From: Chromohalobacter nigrandesensis
Lineage (GTDB): Bacteria > Pseudomonadota > Gammaproteobacteria > Pseudomonadales > Halomonadaceae
Direction of reading: 5' to 3'
DNA length: 64,000 nt
Assembly: GCF_023061285.1 (NCBI RefSeq)
Contig: NZ_JAKGAM010000009.1
Span: forward strand, 1 to 64,000
The notes under the pieces are model-generated. The model was not told where the DNA came from and did no database searches. It saw only the letters and a list, made by a program, of their open reading frames with translations. Positions 54,379 through 63,398 of the stretch are shown one piece after another. How positions within the stretch are numbered: position 1 is the first letter of the stretch; each line of letters begins with the position of its first letter. The translations under genes and the position numbers were made by a program.

Positions 54379-54495
54379 GGAGGCGTTTCAAGCAACGGGG
54401 CTTGCGTGAAGCAGACGCGTATCGCGCTAGCCTTTACGCGACGCCCCCTCTATCATCGTTACTTGTGATCCATTTCCCAACCAAACCGGAATTCC

Positions 54496-56157
54496 ATGGC
54501 GCAATACGTCTATACCATGAATCGGGTGGGCAAGATCGTCCCCCCCAAGCATGAAATCCTCAAAGATATTTCGCTTTCCTTCTTCCCTGGCGCAAAGATC
54601 GGCGTGCTCGGCCTCAACGGCGCGGGCAAGTCCACTCTGCTACGGATCATGGCCGGTGTGGACAAGGAATATAACGGCGAAGCGCGTCCCATGCCGGGCA
54701 TCAACATCGGCTATCTGCCGCAGGAGCCCGAGCTCGACGACGCCAAGAACGTCCGCGAGACGGTCGAAGAAGCCTTGAGCGAGATCACCGAGGCACAGGC
54801 ACAGCTCGAAGCGGTATATGTTGCTTACGCCGAGCCGGATGCCGATTTCGATGCCTTGGCCGCCAAGCAAGCACGTCTCGAGGACCTCATCGAGGCTGCC
54901 GACGCGCACAACATCGAGCGCAAGCTGGAAGTCGCCGCCGAGGCCCTGCGTCTACCGCCCTGGGATGCCAAGGTCGGCAACCTCTCCGGGGGTGAGCGCC
55001 GCCGCGTGGCATTGTGCCGCTTGTTGCTCTCGAGCCCGGACATGCTATTGCTCGACGAGCCGACCAACCACCTCGACGCCGAATCGGTGGCCTGGCTGGA
55101 ACGCTACCTGCACGACTACAGCGGCACCGTGGTGGCGATCACCCACGACCGCTATTTCCTCGACAACGTCGCCGGCTGGATTCTCGAGCTGGATCGCGGG
55201 CAAGGTATTCCCTTCGAGGGCAACTACTCGCAGTGGCTGGAATCGAAGGAGAAACGCCTCGAGCAGGAAGCCAAGCAGGAGGCTTCCAAGAACAAGGCGA
55301 TCAAGCAGGAGCTCGAGTGGGTGCGCAGCAACGCCAAGGGTCGTCAGACCAAGAGCAAGGCGCGCCTGAACCGCTTCGAGGAAATGCAATCCGGCGATTT
55401 CCAGAAGCGCAACGAGACCAACGAGATCTACATTCCGCCCGGTCCGCGTCTCGGCGACAAGGTCATCGAGTTCCACGACGTGGCCAAGCGCTTCGACGAC
55501 AAGCTGCTGTTCGAGAACCTCTCGTTCCAGCTACCCAAGGGTGCCATCGTGGGCATCGTCGGCGGCAACGGCGCAGGCAAGTCCACGCTGTTCAAGCTGA
55601 TCGCCGGCATGGAAGAGCCCGACAGCGGCGAAGTCGTTACCGGCGAGACCGTGGACATCGCCTACGTGGAGCAGTTGCGCGATCACCTCGACGACAAGCA
55701 GACCGTCTGGGAAGCGGTGTCCGACGGCCAGGACATGATCAGCATCAATGGCTACGAGATGTCGTCGCGCGCCTACGTGGGACGCTTCAACTTCAAGGGC
55801 AACGATCAGCAAAAACGTCTATCGGAGCTCTCCGGGGGCGAGCGCGGTCGCTTGCAACTGGCTCAGACCCTCAAGCAAGGCGCCAACGTCCTGCTGCTCG
55901 ACGAACCCTCCAACGATCTCGATATCGAGACGCTACGTGCCCTGGAAGAAGCGCTGCTCGCCTTCCCCGGCTGCGCGCTAGTGATCTCGCACGACCGCTG
56001 GTTCCTCGACCGTATCGCGACCCATATCCTCGCCTATGAAGGGGATTCCAGCGTTAAGTTTTTCGAGGGCAACTACAGCGAGTACGAGGAAGACTATCGC
56101 CAGCGCGTGGGCAACGACACACCCAAGCGCATGAAGTACAAGCGTATCGACGCCTGA
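54496..56157 (+). CDS. ettA: Energy-dependent translational throttle EttA (ABC-F)
   Basis: A 553-aa ABC-F protein that binds the ribosomal E site and gates the first peptide bond according to ATP/ADP. Two ABC cassettes are visible: Walker A GLNGAGKST and GGNGAGKST, signatures LSGGERRRVALCR and LSGGERGRLQLAQ, and Walker B LLLDEPTNHLD and LLLDEPSNDLD. The P-site tRNA-interaction linker (about 245-305) contains the Lys/Arg-rich stretch ending KSKARLNRFEEM. It ends KRMKYKRIDA, typical of EttA. An ATP-dependent extended terminator region follows. Confidence 0.95.
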   Translation: MAQYVYTMNRVGKIVPPKHEILKDISLSFFPGAKIGVLGLNGAGKSTLLRIMAGVDKEYNGEARPMPGINIGYLPQEPELDDAKNVRETVEEALSEITEAQAQLEAVYVAYAEPDADFDALAAKQARLEDLIEAADAHNIERKLEVAAEALRLPPWDAKVGNLSGGERRRVALCRLLLSSPDMLLLDEPTNHLDAESVAWLERYLHDYSGTVVAITHDRYFLDNVAGWILELDRGQGIPFEGNYSQWLESKEKRLEQEAKQEASKNKAIKQELEWVRSNAKGRQTKSKARLNRFEEMQSGDFQKRNETNEIYIPPGPRLGDKVIEFHDVAKRFDDKLLFENLSFQLPKGAIVGIVGGNGAGKSTLFKLIAGMEEPDSGEVVTGETVDIAYVEQLRDHLDDKQTVWEAVSDGQDMISINGYEMSSRAYVGRFNFKGNDQQKRLSELSGGERGRLQLAQTLKQGANVLLLDEPSNDLDIETLRALEEALLAFPGCALVISHDRWFLDRIATHILAYEGDSSVKFFEGNYSEYEEDYRQRVGNDTPKRMKYKRIDA

Positions 56158-56176
56158 CCGGCTCCGCCGGAGACGT

Positions 56177-56289
56177 AAGAACGCCCGCTGCGCGGGCTGA
56201 AGTTTGAAGCTGGAAGAAGACCCCACAACCGCCAGGTTCGTGGGGTCTTTTTATGACTCCCCTCTTCCAGGCGCGAAGCGGGCGTTCTT
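56177..56289. repeat. Nested inverted repeat downstream of ettA
   Basis: Three successive pairs of arms face each other: AAGAACGCCCGCT (56177-56189) with AGCGGGCGTTCTT (56277-56289), CTGGAAGA (56210-56217) with TCTTCCAG (56263-56270), and AGACCCCAC (56218-56226) with GTGGGGTCT (56240-56248). The innermost is the terminator. Confidence 0.75.
56218..56253. terminator. Terminator of ettA
   Basis: AGACCCCAC (56218-56226) pairs with GTGGGGTCT (56240-56248), followed by TTTTT. Confidence 0.85.
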
Positions 56290-56328
56290 CCCGGCTTTTA
56301 TAGACGCTAAGCGTCAATAAAAGCCGGG
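56290..56328. repeat. 18-bp hairpin over the lpxL stop codon
   Basis: CCCGGCTTTTATAGACGC (56290-56307) pairs with GCGTCAATAAAAGCCGGG (56311-56328), with one mismatch and a 3-base loop. The lpxL stop codon (56314-56316) is inside it. Confidence 0.75.
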
Positions 56329-57228
56329 CTCGCCCTTCGGACGTGTCTTGAAACGCCTATGCAGCCATAGATACTGCTCTGGATGGCGGCGAATGGCGGC
56401 CTCGATGACAGCATTGATGCGGGTGGCATCGGCCACCTCGTCACCGCTGGGGAAGTCCTCCAGGGGCGGCAGGTATTCCACCGTATACGTCTCGTCCTCG
56501 GGGTTGCGATGAAAAATCAACGGAATCACCGGCGCCCCGGTCATGCGGGCGATCTTCGCGGTGAGCCTGACCGTCGCCGCCTCGACGCCGAAAAAAGGCG
56601 CAAAGACGCTAGCATCACGCCCGAAGTCCTGATCCGGCGAGTACCACACGGCATGCCCTTCCTTGATACGACGCACCACGCCGCGTAGATCGTAGCGATC
56701 TAGAATCGCGTCGAAGTAAGGGGCCCGAGCCCGGTCCATGAAACGAGCGAAGAGGGGATTGTCATGGGGACGCTGGACGGCATCGGCGCGAAAGTAAAGC
56801 GCATGCAGCGCGGCCCCGAGATCGAGGGTCGAGAAGTGCACTCCGAGGATCAACGCCCCTTTACCCTCGGCCTCCAGCTTGGCCCTGTGCTCCTGGCCCT
56901 TGAAGACGACCCGGTGGCGCAGATGCTCAGGATTCCGACACCAGGCGGTGGCCGTCTCGATCAGACCGATACCGTTGGCGATGAAGGTCTCGCGGACCAG
57001 TCTTGCCTGCTGCCGCTCGTCCCTCTCGGGAAAGCACAGTCGGATATTGGTCTCGGTGATGTGGCGTCGCCGCCGCGCGAAACGCCAGGCGCATAGCCCA
57101 ATGACCCGCCCTACCGCCATCTTGAAACGCCAGGGTAACCAAGCACCGAGACGCATGGCCCCAATGGCCAGCCAGGTGAGCCAATAGCGGGGATGAGCGA
57201 AACTGTCAGGAAATGCGTGCTTGGCCAT
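56314..57228 (-). CDS. lpxL: Lipid A biosynthesis late acyltransferase (LpxL/HtrB family)
   Basis: A 304-aa inner-membrane acyltransferase that adds a secondary acyl chain to Kdo2-lipid A. It has an N-terminal hydrophobic anchor, ETNIRLCFPERDERQQARLVRETF, and the catalytic HxxxxD motif in ILGVHFSTLDLG. It also has WYSPDQDFGRDASVFAPFFGVEAATVRLTAKIARMTGAPVIPL and the C-terminal QYLWLHRRFKTRP. LpxL and LpxM are not easily told apart by eye; LpxL is favoured. The stop codon lies within an 18-bp hairpin. Confidence 0.85.
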   Translation of the reverse strand: MAKHAFPDSFAHPRYWLTWLAIGAMRLGAWLPWRFKMAVGRVIGLCAWRFARRRRHITETNIRLCFPERDERQQARLVRETFIANGIGLIETATAWCRNPEHLRHRVVFKGQEHRAKLEAEGKGALILGVHFSTLDLGAALHALYFRADAVQRPHDNPLFARFMDRARAPYFDAILDRYDLRGVVRRIKEGHAVWYSPDQDFGRDASVFAPFFGVEAATVRLTAKIARMTGAPVIPLIFHRNPEDETYTVEYLPPLEDFPSGDEVADATRINAVIEAAIRRHPEQYLWLHRRFKTRPKGEPGFY

Positions 57229-57271
57229 GTCTCTCTCGGGTCATCGAAACGCCGCTCATTGTAGCGGATTT

Positions 57272-58366
57272 TTACACGGTATCGGCCATCCGATAGCGAC
57301 GCGGCACGCGGGGTAATACACCGGTCATCAGCGTATAACTGATGGTATCGCAGTGACGCGCCACTTCGTCGATGGGCAACCCTTCGCCCCATAGTACGAC
57401 CTGGCTACCGATGTTCGCTTCGGGCACTTCGGTAATATCGACCGTCAGCATATCCATGGAGACCTTGCCGGCCAATGGCGTACGCATTCCCTCGACGAGC
57501 ACCGGCGTACCATCGCGTGCATGGCGATCGTAGCCATCGCCGTAACCGCAGGCGACCACGCCGATGCGCGACGGGCGCGGCGCCCGCCAGCGTCCGCCAT
57601 AGCCGACCGCTTCTCCGGTTGCCAGTTCACGCACCGCGATGATCTCGGAGCGCAAGGTCATCACCGGCTTAAGGGCGCGACTGGCATCGTTGGCGCCTTC
57701 CAACGGATCGCTGCCGTAAAGCATGACACCCGGGCGATTCCAATCGCCATGCGCCTGAGGCCAGGCCAGCGTGGCCGGCGAATTGGCGAGGCACACCGGG
57801 GCCCCGAGCCGTACACGCAGCGCTTCGATACACGCCAGCTGGCGATGGAAGTACGCCGGCTCGAGCGCATCGGCGGTGGCGAAGTGCGTCATCAGGTGCA
57901 GATCGGTCACCTGGGCCGGCGCCGCTTTTAGACGCTGCCAACGCGCCTCGAACGCCTCCGGCGCAAATCCCAGACGATGCATGCCGGAATCCAGCTTGAG
58001 CCAGGTTGGAATCGGCGCCCGAGGCCGATACGCCAGCAAGGCGTCGAGCTGCCAATCGCTATGCACGGCGATCCATAATCGATGTGCGTCGATGAGCGGT
58101 AATTCCTCGGCGGTGAAGAATCCCTCCAGCAGCATGATCGGCTGCGCGATTCCCGCGTCGCGCAGTGCGACCGCTTCCTCGAGACTCGCGACGGCGAAAG
58201 CAGGCGCCATATCGGCCAGGGCGTTGGCGCATTGTGTCGCCCCATGGCCGTAGGCATTCGCCTTGATGACCGCCATGGCGCGACTGTGCGGCGCTTGATC
58301 GTAGGCAAGACGATAATTGTGGCGCAAGGCGCCCAGATCGATATCGGCGATCAACGGCCGGGACAT
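57272..58366 (-). CDS. alr: Alanine racemase
   Basis: PLP enzyme making D-alanine for peptidoglycan (or feeding D-alanine catabolism); 364 aa. The PLP Lys is in AVIKANAYGHG, with LKLDSGMHRLGF, HFATAD, NSPATLAWPQAH, RPGVMLYGSDPL, VGYGGRWRAPRPSRIGVVACGYGDGY, VSMDMLTVDIT and LWGEGLPIDEVA. ATG 58366 has AAGGAA about 10 bases upstream; the frame continues open to 58609 but that part overlaps tolC. No dad neighbour is present, so the biosynthetic Alr is assumed. Confidence 0.93.
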   Translation of the reverse strand: MSRPLIADIDLGALRHNYRLAYDQAPHSRAMAVIKANAYGHGATQCANALADMAPAFAVASLEEAVALRDAGIAQPIMLLEGFFTAEELPLIDAHRLWIAVHSDWQLDALLAYRPRAPIPTWLKLDSGMHRLGFAPEAFEARWQRLKAAPAQVTDLHLMTHFATADALEPAYFHRQLACIEALRVRLGAPVCLANSPATLAWPQAHGDWNRPGVMLYGSDPLEGANDASRALKPVMTLRSEIIAVRELATGEAVGYGGRWRAPRPSRIGVVACGYGDGYDRHARDGTPVLVEGMRTPLAGKVSMDMLTVDITEVPEANIGSQVVLWGEGLPIDEVARHCDTISYTLMTGVLPRVPRRYRMADTV

Positions 58367-58443
58367 GGCAAACGTTCCTTCTGAAAGGCAATAACGGGCG
58401 CCTATTCTACCTCGCCCGCACGATATGGTGCGCGGCACGACGC

Positions 58444-58470
58444 AAAACGCCGCACCCGAAGGTGCGGCGT
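58444..58470 (-). terminator. Terminator of tolC
   Basis: ACGCCGCACC (58447-58456) pairs perfectly with GGTGCGGCGT (58461-58470) around CGAA. Minus-strand transcripts then read TTTTGCG. Confidence 0.7.
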
Positions 58471-58497
58471 GACGAATCGCGCTTGTCGAGCCTCGCG

Positions 58498-59949
58498 TCA
58501 GGGCGTGGACGACTGCTCCATCGTGGGTCGCTCGCCGATGTCGTCCATCTGGCTCATGCCGCCATCTTCGGGCAGGCGTAGCGTCACGGTCTGAGTCTCC
58601 CGCAGCCATTGGTTGAGATCGCGAATTACGTCTTGATCGAGCACCCCAGCTTGCTGGCGAAGCTCCACCATATCGGTCACGTAGGTATAACGCGCATCGG
58701 CATAGTCGGAGATCGCCTGATACAAGGCTTGCTCGGCGTCAAGCACGTCGACGATATTGCGGGTTCCCACCTCGTAGCCGGAGCGCGTCGCTTCCAGCGC
58801 GCTACGGTTGGAGACAATCGCCTGCCGCTGGGCCTCGACGCTTTCGACATCGTTCATGACCCGCGTGAACAGCGAGCGTACCTGCTGCGTGGTATCGCGA
58901 CGCTGGGCCTCGAAATCGTACTGTGTCGCCTCCAGCGTGTAGGTCTGCTGACGCACCTGGGCACTGGTCGACCCACCGCTGTAGATAGGCAGCGAGGCCT
59001 GGAGCCCGACTTGCGTATCCGCGTTGTGGCCATCCAGATAATCCTGGTCGCTATCCGAATAGTTATAGTTGGCGAAGGCCGAGAGCGTCGGTTTATGGCC
59101 GGCTTCCGCCTGCTCGACTTCCGCCTGGGAGACATCGACCGCAGCCTGCGCCGCCTGCACGCTGGGGTTGTTGGCGATCGCCATCTGAATCCAGTTATCG
59201 CGCCCCGCCGGCTCGGGAGACTCGATGGGAATATCGTCCGACAAGGCGTCGATGCTGTCGTAACGCTTGCCGGTCAGGCGCTCGAGCGCCTCGAAACTGA
59301 CCTGCAGGTCGTTTTCGGCGGAAATACGTTGGGAGCGGGCCAGGTCGTAAGACGCCTGCGCCTCATCCACGTCGGTGGTCGCCACCAGGCCGACATCGAA
59401 CTGCTCCTGCGCCTGGTCGAGCTGACGCTTGATCGCTTTCTCTTGGGAAATACTCGCCTCGAGCACGTCATTGGCGCGCAGGATCTCGAAATACGCCGAG
59501 GCGACATCGTAGAGCAACTGCTGACGGTCGGCTTGCAGCAAGAGCGCTTGCTGGCCGGTCTCGCGCTTGGCGATTTCAAGCTCGGCCCAACTCGTAGCGT
59601 CATAAAGCGCCTGGGTCAATTCAAGCCCGGCACTGGTCGAGTTGTAGCTATCCTCGGAGTTCCCCACACCACTCTGAGTACCACCCTCCTGACTCTCAAG
59701 CGTGTTGTTGTGCGCGACCTGCGCGGTCGCGTCAATCTGCGGCAACAAGCTGCCACGCGCCACATCACGCCCGGCATCGACACTCTGGAAGGTCGACTGC
59801 GAGGCGCCCAGAGTAGCGTTGTTCTGCAGCGCGTCCTGAGTAATGGTCCACAAATCGGCGGCGTGCGCCTGAGAGGTGACAGCAGCGGCGATCAACACCG
59901 GCAATAGACGCAGCCGAAATTTCGGCGATGACGGCTCTCGAGAGGACAT
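58498..59949 (-). CDS. tolC: TolC-family outer membrane efflux protein
   Basis: A 483-aa outer-membrane channel for multidrug efflux and type I secretion. The signal peptide ends SQAHA before ADLWTITQDALQNN. Two repeats of the TolC (OEP) domain follow, with long coiled-coil helices. Conserved pieces are ALYDATSWAELEIAKRETGQQALLLQADRQQLLYDVASAYFEIL, QFDVGLVATTDVDEAQASYDLAR, SLPIYSGGSTSAQVRQQ and YEVGTRNIVDVLDAEQALYQA. The C-terminus is short and acidic. AAGGA precedes the ATG; three 15-base repeats lie just upstream. Confidence 0.92.
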   Translation of the reverse strand: MSSREPSSPKFRLRLLPVLIAAAVTSQAHAADLWTITQDALQNNATLGASQSTFQSVDAGRDVARGSLLPQIDATAQVAHNNTLESQEGGTQSGVGNSEDSYNSTSAGLELTQALYDATSWAELEIAKRETGQQALLLQADRQQLLYDVASAYFEILRANDVLEASISQEKAIKRQLDQAQEQFDVGLVATTDVDEAQASYDLARSQRISAENDLQVSFEALERLTGKRYDSIDALSDDIPIESPEPAGRDNWIQMAIANNPSVQAAQAAVDVSQAEVEQAEAGHKPTLSAFANYNYSDSDQDYLDGHNADTQVGLQASLPIYSGGSTSAQVRQQTYTLEATQYDFEAQRRDTTQQVRSLFTRVMNDVESVEAQRQAIVSNRSALEATRSGYEVGTRNIVDVLDAEQALYQAISDYADARYTYVTDMVELRQQAGVLDQDVIRDLNQWLRETQTVTLRLPEDGGMSQMDDIGERPTMEQSSTP

Positions 59950-59965
59950 CGGCTTGGGTTCCTTA

Positions 59966-60010
59966 CTTTTGACGTACGTTCTTTTGACGCACGGTCTTTT
60001 GACGAACGTG
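59966..60010. repeat. Three tandem 15-base repeats in the tolC leader
   Basis: The unit beginning CTTTTGACG repeats at 59966, 59981 and 59996 with a 15-base period (on the minus strand, CGTCAAAAG). It lies 16-61 bases before the tolC ATG, next to the ribosome binding site. Confidence 0.75.
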
Positions 60011-60199
60011 CCTTGAACTGACTTGCTTGAGCGGGCTAGACACGGACTCGACGACCGGCAGCGTCACCGCCAACATTGGCATCGGGGTTACATACAATGC
60101 CGCATGTATTGCCTCAGATCAATGTATCAGGCGAATAAGCAAGTACCAAGAAAGTCCAAGGATAGCGTGGAAAGCGCGTCATTGCCGTGACAAGTCAGC

Positions 60200-60229
60200 G
60201 GCATGACAAGCCATGCGGCCCGTCATGCC
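60200..60229. terminator. Inverted repeat after rpoS, possible terminator
   Basis: GGCATGAC (60200-60207) pairs perfectly with GTCATGCC (60222-60229), with an inner GCC/GGC. It lies 8 bases beyond the rpoS stop. There is no T run, so termination is uncertain. Confidence 0.4.
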
Positions 60230-60236
60230 TGGCGCG

Positions 60237-61214
60237 TCATTCAAAAATCGAGTCCAGCGACAATCCTTGCTTCTCCAGTACTCGGCGCAATTTTTTCAAC
60301 GCCTCGACCTGAATCTGACGTACCCGCTCACGGGTCAGACCGATTTCCGCCCCGACATCCTCGAGGGTCGCGGCTTCATGTCCGCGCAAGCCGAAACGAC
60401 GCACGACGACTTCCATCTGTTTGTCGGTCAACTCCGCCAGCCAGTCGTCGACGTGCTGCTTGACGTCGTTGCCGACCAGTAACGACTCGGGACCGGCTTC
60501 ATTTTCATCGGCTAGCGTGTCGATCAAGGGCTTATCGCTTTCGCTGCCCATCGGATAATCGACCGACGACACGCGCTCGTTGAGCCCGAGCATCTTCTTG
60601 ACGGTGCCTACCGGCTTGTCCAGAAAATCGGCTATTTCCTCGGCCGTGGCTTCATGATCGAGTCGCTGTGTCAGCTCGCGCGCGGCGCGCAGGTAAATAT
60701 TGAGTTCTTTGACCACATGAATGGGCAGGCGAATCGTGCGCGTTTGATTCATCAGCGCCCGTTCGATGGTCTGGCGAATCCACCAGGTCGCATAGGTCGA
60801 GAAACGAAAGCCCCGTTCGGGGTCGAACTTTTCCACGGCACGAATCAGGCCGAGGTTGCCTTCCTCGATCAGATCGAGCAGTGACAACCCCCGGTTGAGA
60901 TAGCGTCTGGCGATCTTGACCACCAGACGCAGATTGGACTCGATCATGCGCTGACGCCCGGCGGGATCGCCCTTCTGGGCCAGGCGCCCGTAGTGCACCT
61001 CTTCTTCGGGGGTCAAAAGCGGCGAAAAGCCGATTTCATTGAGGTAAATCTGTGTTGCATCGAGACTTTGATGGTAACTTTTTTCGTCACGATTCAATGC
61101 CTTCTCGAACGCATCGTCATCCTTGTCGCTAGCGACCTCTCCGGCATCGACTTCTATTTCATTGTCGACGTTGTCGAGGTCCACACCCTGAATATCCCGC
61201 TCCAGCATGCTCAT
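60237..61214 (-). CDS. rpoS: RNA polymerase sigma factor RpoS
   Basis: General stress and stationary-phase sigma factor; 325 aa. All sigma70 regions are present: region 1.2 [21 protein letters not shown], 2.1-2.4 [78 protein letters not shown], region 3, and 4.2 [29 protein letters not shown]. The acidic N-terminus is a little longer than usual. It follows nlpD by 122 bases; the main rpoS promoter is expected inside nlpD, as in relatives. Confidence 0.96.
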   Translation of the reverse strand: MSMLERDIQGVDLDNVDNEIEVDAGEVASDKDDDAFEKALNRDEKSYHQSLDATQIYLNEIGFSPLLTPEEEVHYGRLAQKGDPAGRQRMIESNLRLVVKIARRYLNRGLSLLDLIEEGNLGLIRAVEKFDPERGFRFSTYATWWIRQTIERALMNQTRTIRLPIHVVKELNIYLRAARELTQRLDHEATAEEIADFLDKPVGTVKKMLGLNERVSSVDYPMGSESDKPLIDTLADENEAGPESLLVGNDVKQHVDDWLAELTDKQMEVVVRRFGLRGHEAATLEDVGAEIGLTRERVRQIQVEALKKLRRVLEKQGLSLDSIFE

Positions 61215-61336
61215 ATCCGATACCCCACTTTACTGCTGCCGATTTGATAACCACGGCCGGAGCGTGCGAGCCACCGGCCATGGCGGACTACCCGTTTATT
61301 GTTGTGCGCATGTTCAGGGTTTGAGTCCTACCGTGC

Positions 61337-62464
61337 TCAACGCGACGGCAGATACTCCATTGGATCTTGAGGCTGGCCGTCCTGGCGCACCTCGAAATGC
61401 AGCTTGACGCGGTCGGCATCGGTATCGCCCATGGTGGCAATGGCTTCTCCTGCTTCGACGACATCGTTTTCCTCCACGCGCAGTGTATCGTTATGCGCAT
61501 AAGCACTCAGGAAATGGTCGTTATGCTTGAGAATGATGAGGTTGCCATATCCACGGACGCCACTGCCGGCATACACCACGATACCCGGACCCGCCGCCTT
61601 GACAGGTTGCCCCTTTTCACCGGCGATATCAATGCCGGCCGTCACGGTGGAATTGTCGTCGAAACCATTGACGACATCGCCCTCGGTGGGCCACTGCCAA
61701 GCCACATCTTCGACCGGCTGGTACTCGCGTTGAGAGCGGTCGGGCGTCGCGTCGCTTTCACCGGCGACGCTCGTACCGGCCTCTTGGGTGGACTCGGACT
61801 GCTCGGATTTCTCAGACTGCTCGTCGCCCGTCGCCTGCTCGTCCGTGCTAGGCGCACTATCTTCTTGCGCCTCTTGCCGCTCATCGTTGGCGGCTGACGA
61901 ATCCGAAGCATCGCTCTCGTCTTGGTTATCGCGCGCGGACTCGTCGGCCGCCTCGTCCGCGTCGTAGACCGGCCCCGGCGCACCGCTTCCGCTTGCCTTG
62001 GAAGCGGCCCCTACGGCCTGCGAGTCGATAGAGGCGACTGCCAGATCACGATCTTGCGACGACGCGCCATCCGCCGGTGTCAGCCAGTCATCGTCCTGCG
62101 CACCAGCATTCGTATCGGCACCACCGCCAAGTGGGGTAGCCACCGCACCATCTATCTCGTCGGACGCGTCGCTTGACGTTGCCTCGGCGTCGCCATCGGG
62201 GCTCAGACGTAGCGTTTGCCCCGGATCGAGACGGTAAGGGGGCGTAATATCATTGAGTTGCGCCAAATCGCGGAAATCGAGGTTATTCTGCCAGGCAATG
62301 CCATACAGAGTATCGCCCGATTTGACGGTATACGAACTCGGCGGGTCGCTGTTACGACTGACCGAGAGATCCTGCACCTGAGGCGCGCCGCTGGAACTTG
62401 CGCATCCCGCCAGTCCCAGCGCCACGAGCCCTAGCGCGGGTAGTAGTCGACGAGCGTCAGACAT
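61337..62464 (-). CDS. nlpD: Lipoprotein NlpD (LysM + LytM, amidase activator)
   Basis: A 375-aa outer-membrane lipoprotein that activates a septal amidase (AmiC). The lipobox is LAGC (Cys21). The LysM domain (about 42-90) reads SYTVKSGDTLYGIAWQNNLDFRDLAQLN. Then comes a very long acidic Ser/Asp/Glu linker (about 90-245), and a C-terminal LytM domain (GFDDNSTVTAGIDIAG, KHNDHFLSAYAHNDTL, LHFEVRQDG). The first catalytic His of true LytM peptidases is missing (GIDIAG), as in other activator-type NlpD proteins. The start overlaps the DUF368 gene by 8 bases. Confidence 0.93.
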   Translation of the reverse strand: MSDARRLLPALGLVALGLAGCASSSGAPQVQDLSVSRNSDPPSSYTVKSGDTLYGIAWQNNLDFRDLAQLNDITPPYRLDPGQTLRLSPDGDAEATSSDASDEIDGAVATPLGGGADTNAGAQDDDWLTPADGASSQDRDLAVASIDSQAVGAASKASGSGAPGPVYDADEAADESARDNQDESDASDSSAANDERQEAQEDSAPSTDEQATGDEQSEKSEQSESTQEAGTSVAGESDATPDRSQREYQPVEDVAWQWPTEGDVVNGFDDNSTVTAGIDIAGEKGQPVKAAGPGIVVYAGSGVRGYGNLIILKHNDHFLSAYAHNDTLRVEENDVVEAGEAIATMGDTDADRVKLHFEVRQDGQPQDPMEYLPSR

Positions 62465-63398
62465 GGGTTCGATCCTCTTTAAACGGGGAAGGACTGCGTT
62501 CTCCGATGACCATGACCAGCACCAAGCCTGCGATCATCAAGGCGACCGCCGCCAATAAGTGGGCTGGTTCACCGGTGATCGCGCTATAGTCCGAAGGCAT
62601 GAGATAGCGATAATCGAGCGGCACGATCTGGCCATCGCCGGCAAGGCGGTAGCTGGCGAGTTCGCGCCATGGCCAGAGTTGCGGTAACGAGCCGAAAATG
62701 AAACCGACCAGGGTCAAGAGCGTGCCCCTTCGGTAGTGATGAAAAAGCCATGAGAGTATGCGCGAGAAAACCATCAAGCCGATGACACAGCCCGCACCGA
62801 AGGTCGCGATCAAGGGCAGGTCGGCACTCTTGATGCCCTCCATGACCGTCCCATAGAGTCCCATCACCAGTAATAGAAAACTCCCCGAGACGCCCGGCAG
62901 GAGCATCGCGCTGATAGCGATGGCGCCTCCCACCAACAATACCCACTGACTGGCTTCGCTGGGTGCCGGCAACAGGCTGGGCAGCCACAGGGCCACGCAG
63001 ACGCCCAGAATCAAGGGAAAAATGTGCTGCCACTGCCAGTGGCCGACCTGTCGACCCACGACGACGGCCGAAGCCAGCACGAGGCCGAAGAAGAAAGCAT
63101 TGAGCAACAGTTGATGATGATCGAGCAGCCAGGTCACGAGGTGCGCGACACTCACCAGACTCACACCGATGCCCAGCAGCAAGGGCACCAGAAACGCCAG
63201 GTTAAGATAGTCGGCAAGTCCCTTCAGACCACCGCGGCGCCACGCCCCGAAGGCGCGGGGGCCGAATTGCTTGATCGAGTGAATCAACTCCTCGTAGATG
63301 CCGGTGATGAACGCAATGGTGCCGCCGGACACTCCGGGTACCGCGTCTGCGGCGCCCATTCCGGCGCCTTTGAAGAAAAGCGTCAGGTAACGCTTCAT
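62457..63398 (-). CDS. popT: DUF368 / PopT-family undecaprenyl-phosphate translocase
   Basis: A 313-aa polytopic inner-membrane protein with about eight or nine segments. It has an inverted repeat of the motif PGVSGG: MGAADAVPGVSGGTIAFITGIYEELIHSIK near the N-terminus and SAMLLPGVSGSFLLLVMGLYGTVM in the middle. DUF368 proteins (PopT) have been shown to recycle undecaprenyl phosphate across the membrane, with strongest need at high salt or alkaline pH. ATG 63398 overlaps the pcm stop (ATGA). It is inserted between pcm and nlpD in the stress operon. Confidence 0.88.
   Translation of the reverse strand: MKRYLTLFFKGAGMGAADAVPGVSGGTIAFITGIYEELIHSIKQFGPRAFGAWRRGGLKGLADYLNLAFLVPLLLGIGVSLVSVAHLVTWLLDHHQLLLNAFFFGLVLASAVVVGRQVGHWQWQHIFPLILGVCVALWLPSLLPAPSEASQWVLLVGGAIAISAMLLPGVSGSFLLLVMGLYGTVMEGIKSADLPLIATFGAGCVIGLMVFSRILSWLFHHYRRGTLLTLVGFIFGSLPQLWPWRELASYRLAGDGQIVPLDYRYLMPSDYSAITGEPAHLLAAVALMIAGLVLVMVIGERSPSPFKEDRTHV

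Noticed and set aside
55014-56039. 341-codon frame in a different phase inside ettA
   Set aside because: Overlaps ettA completely, Arg-rich shadow translation, no ribosome site.
58609-59907. 432-codon plus-strand open frame
   Set aside because: Antisense shadow of tolC with low-complexity translation.
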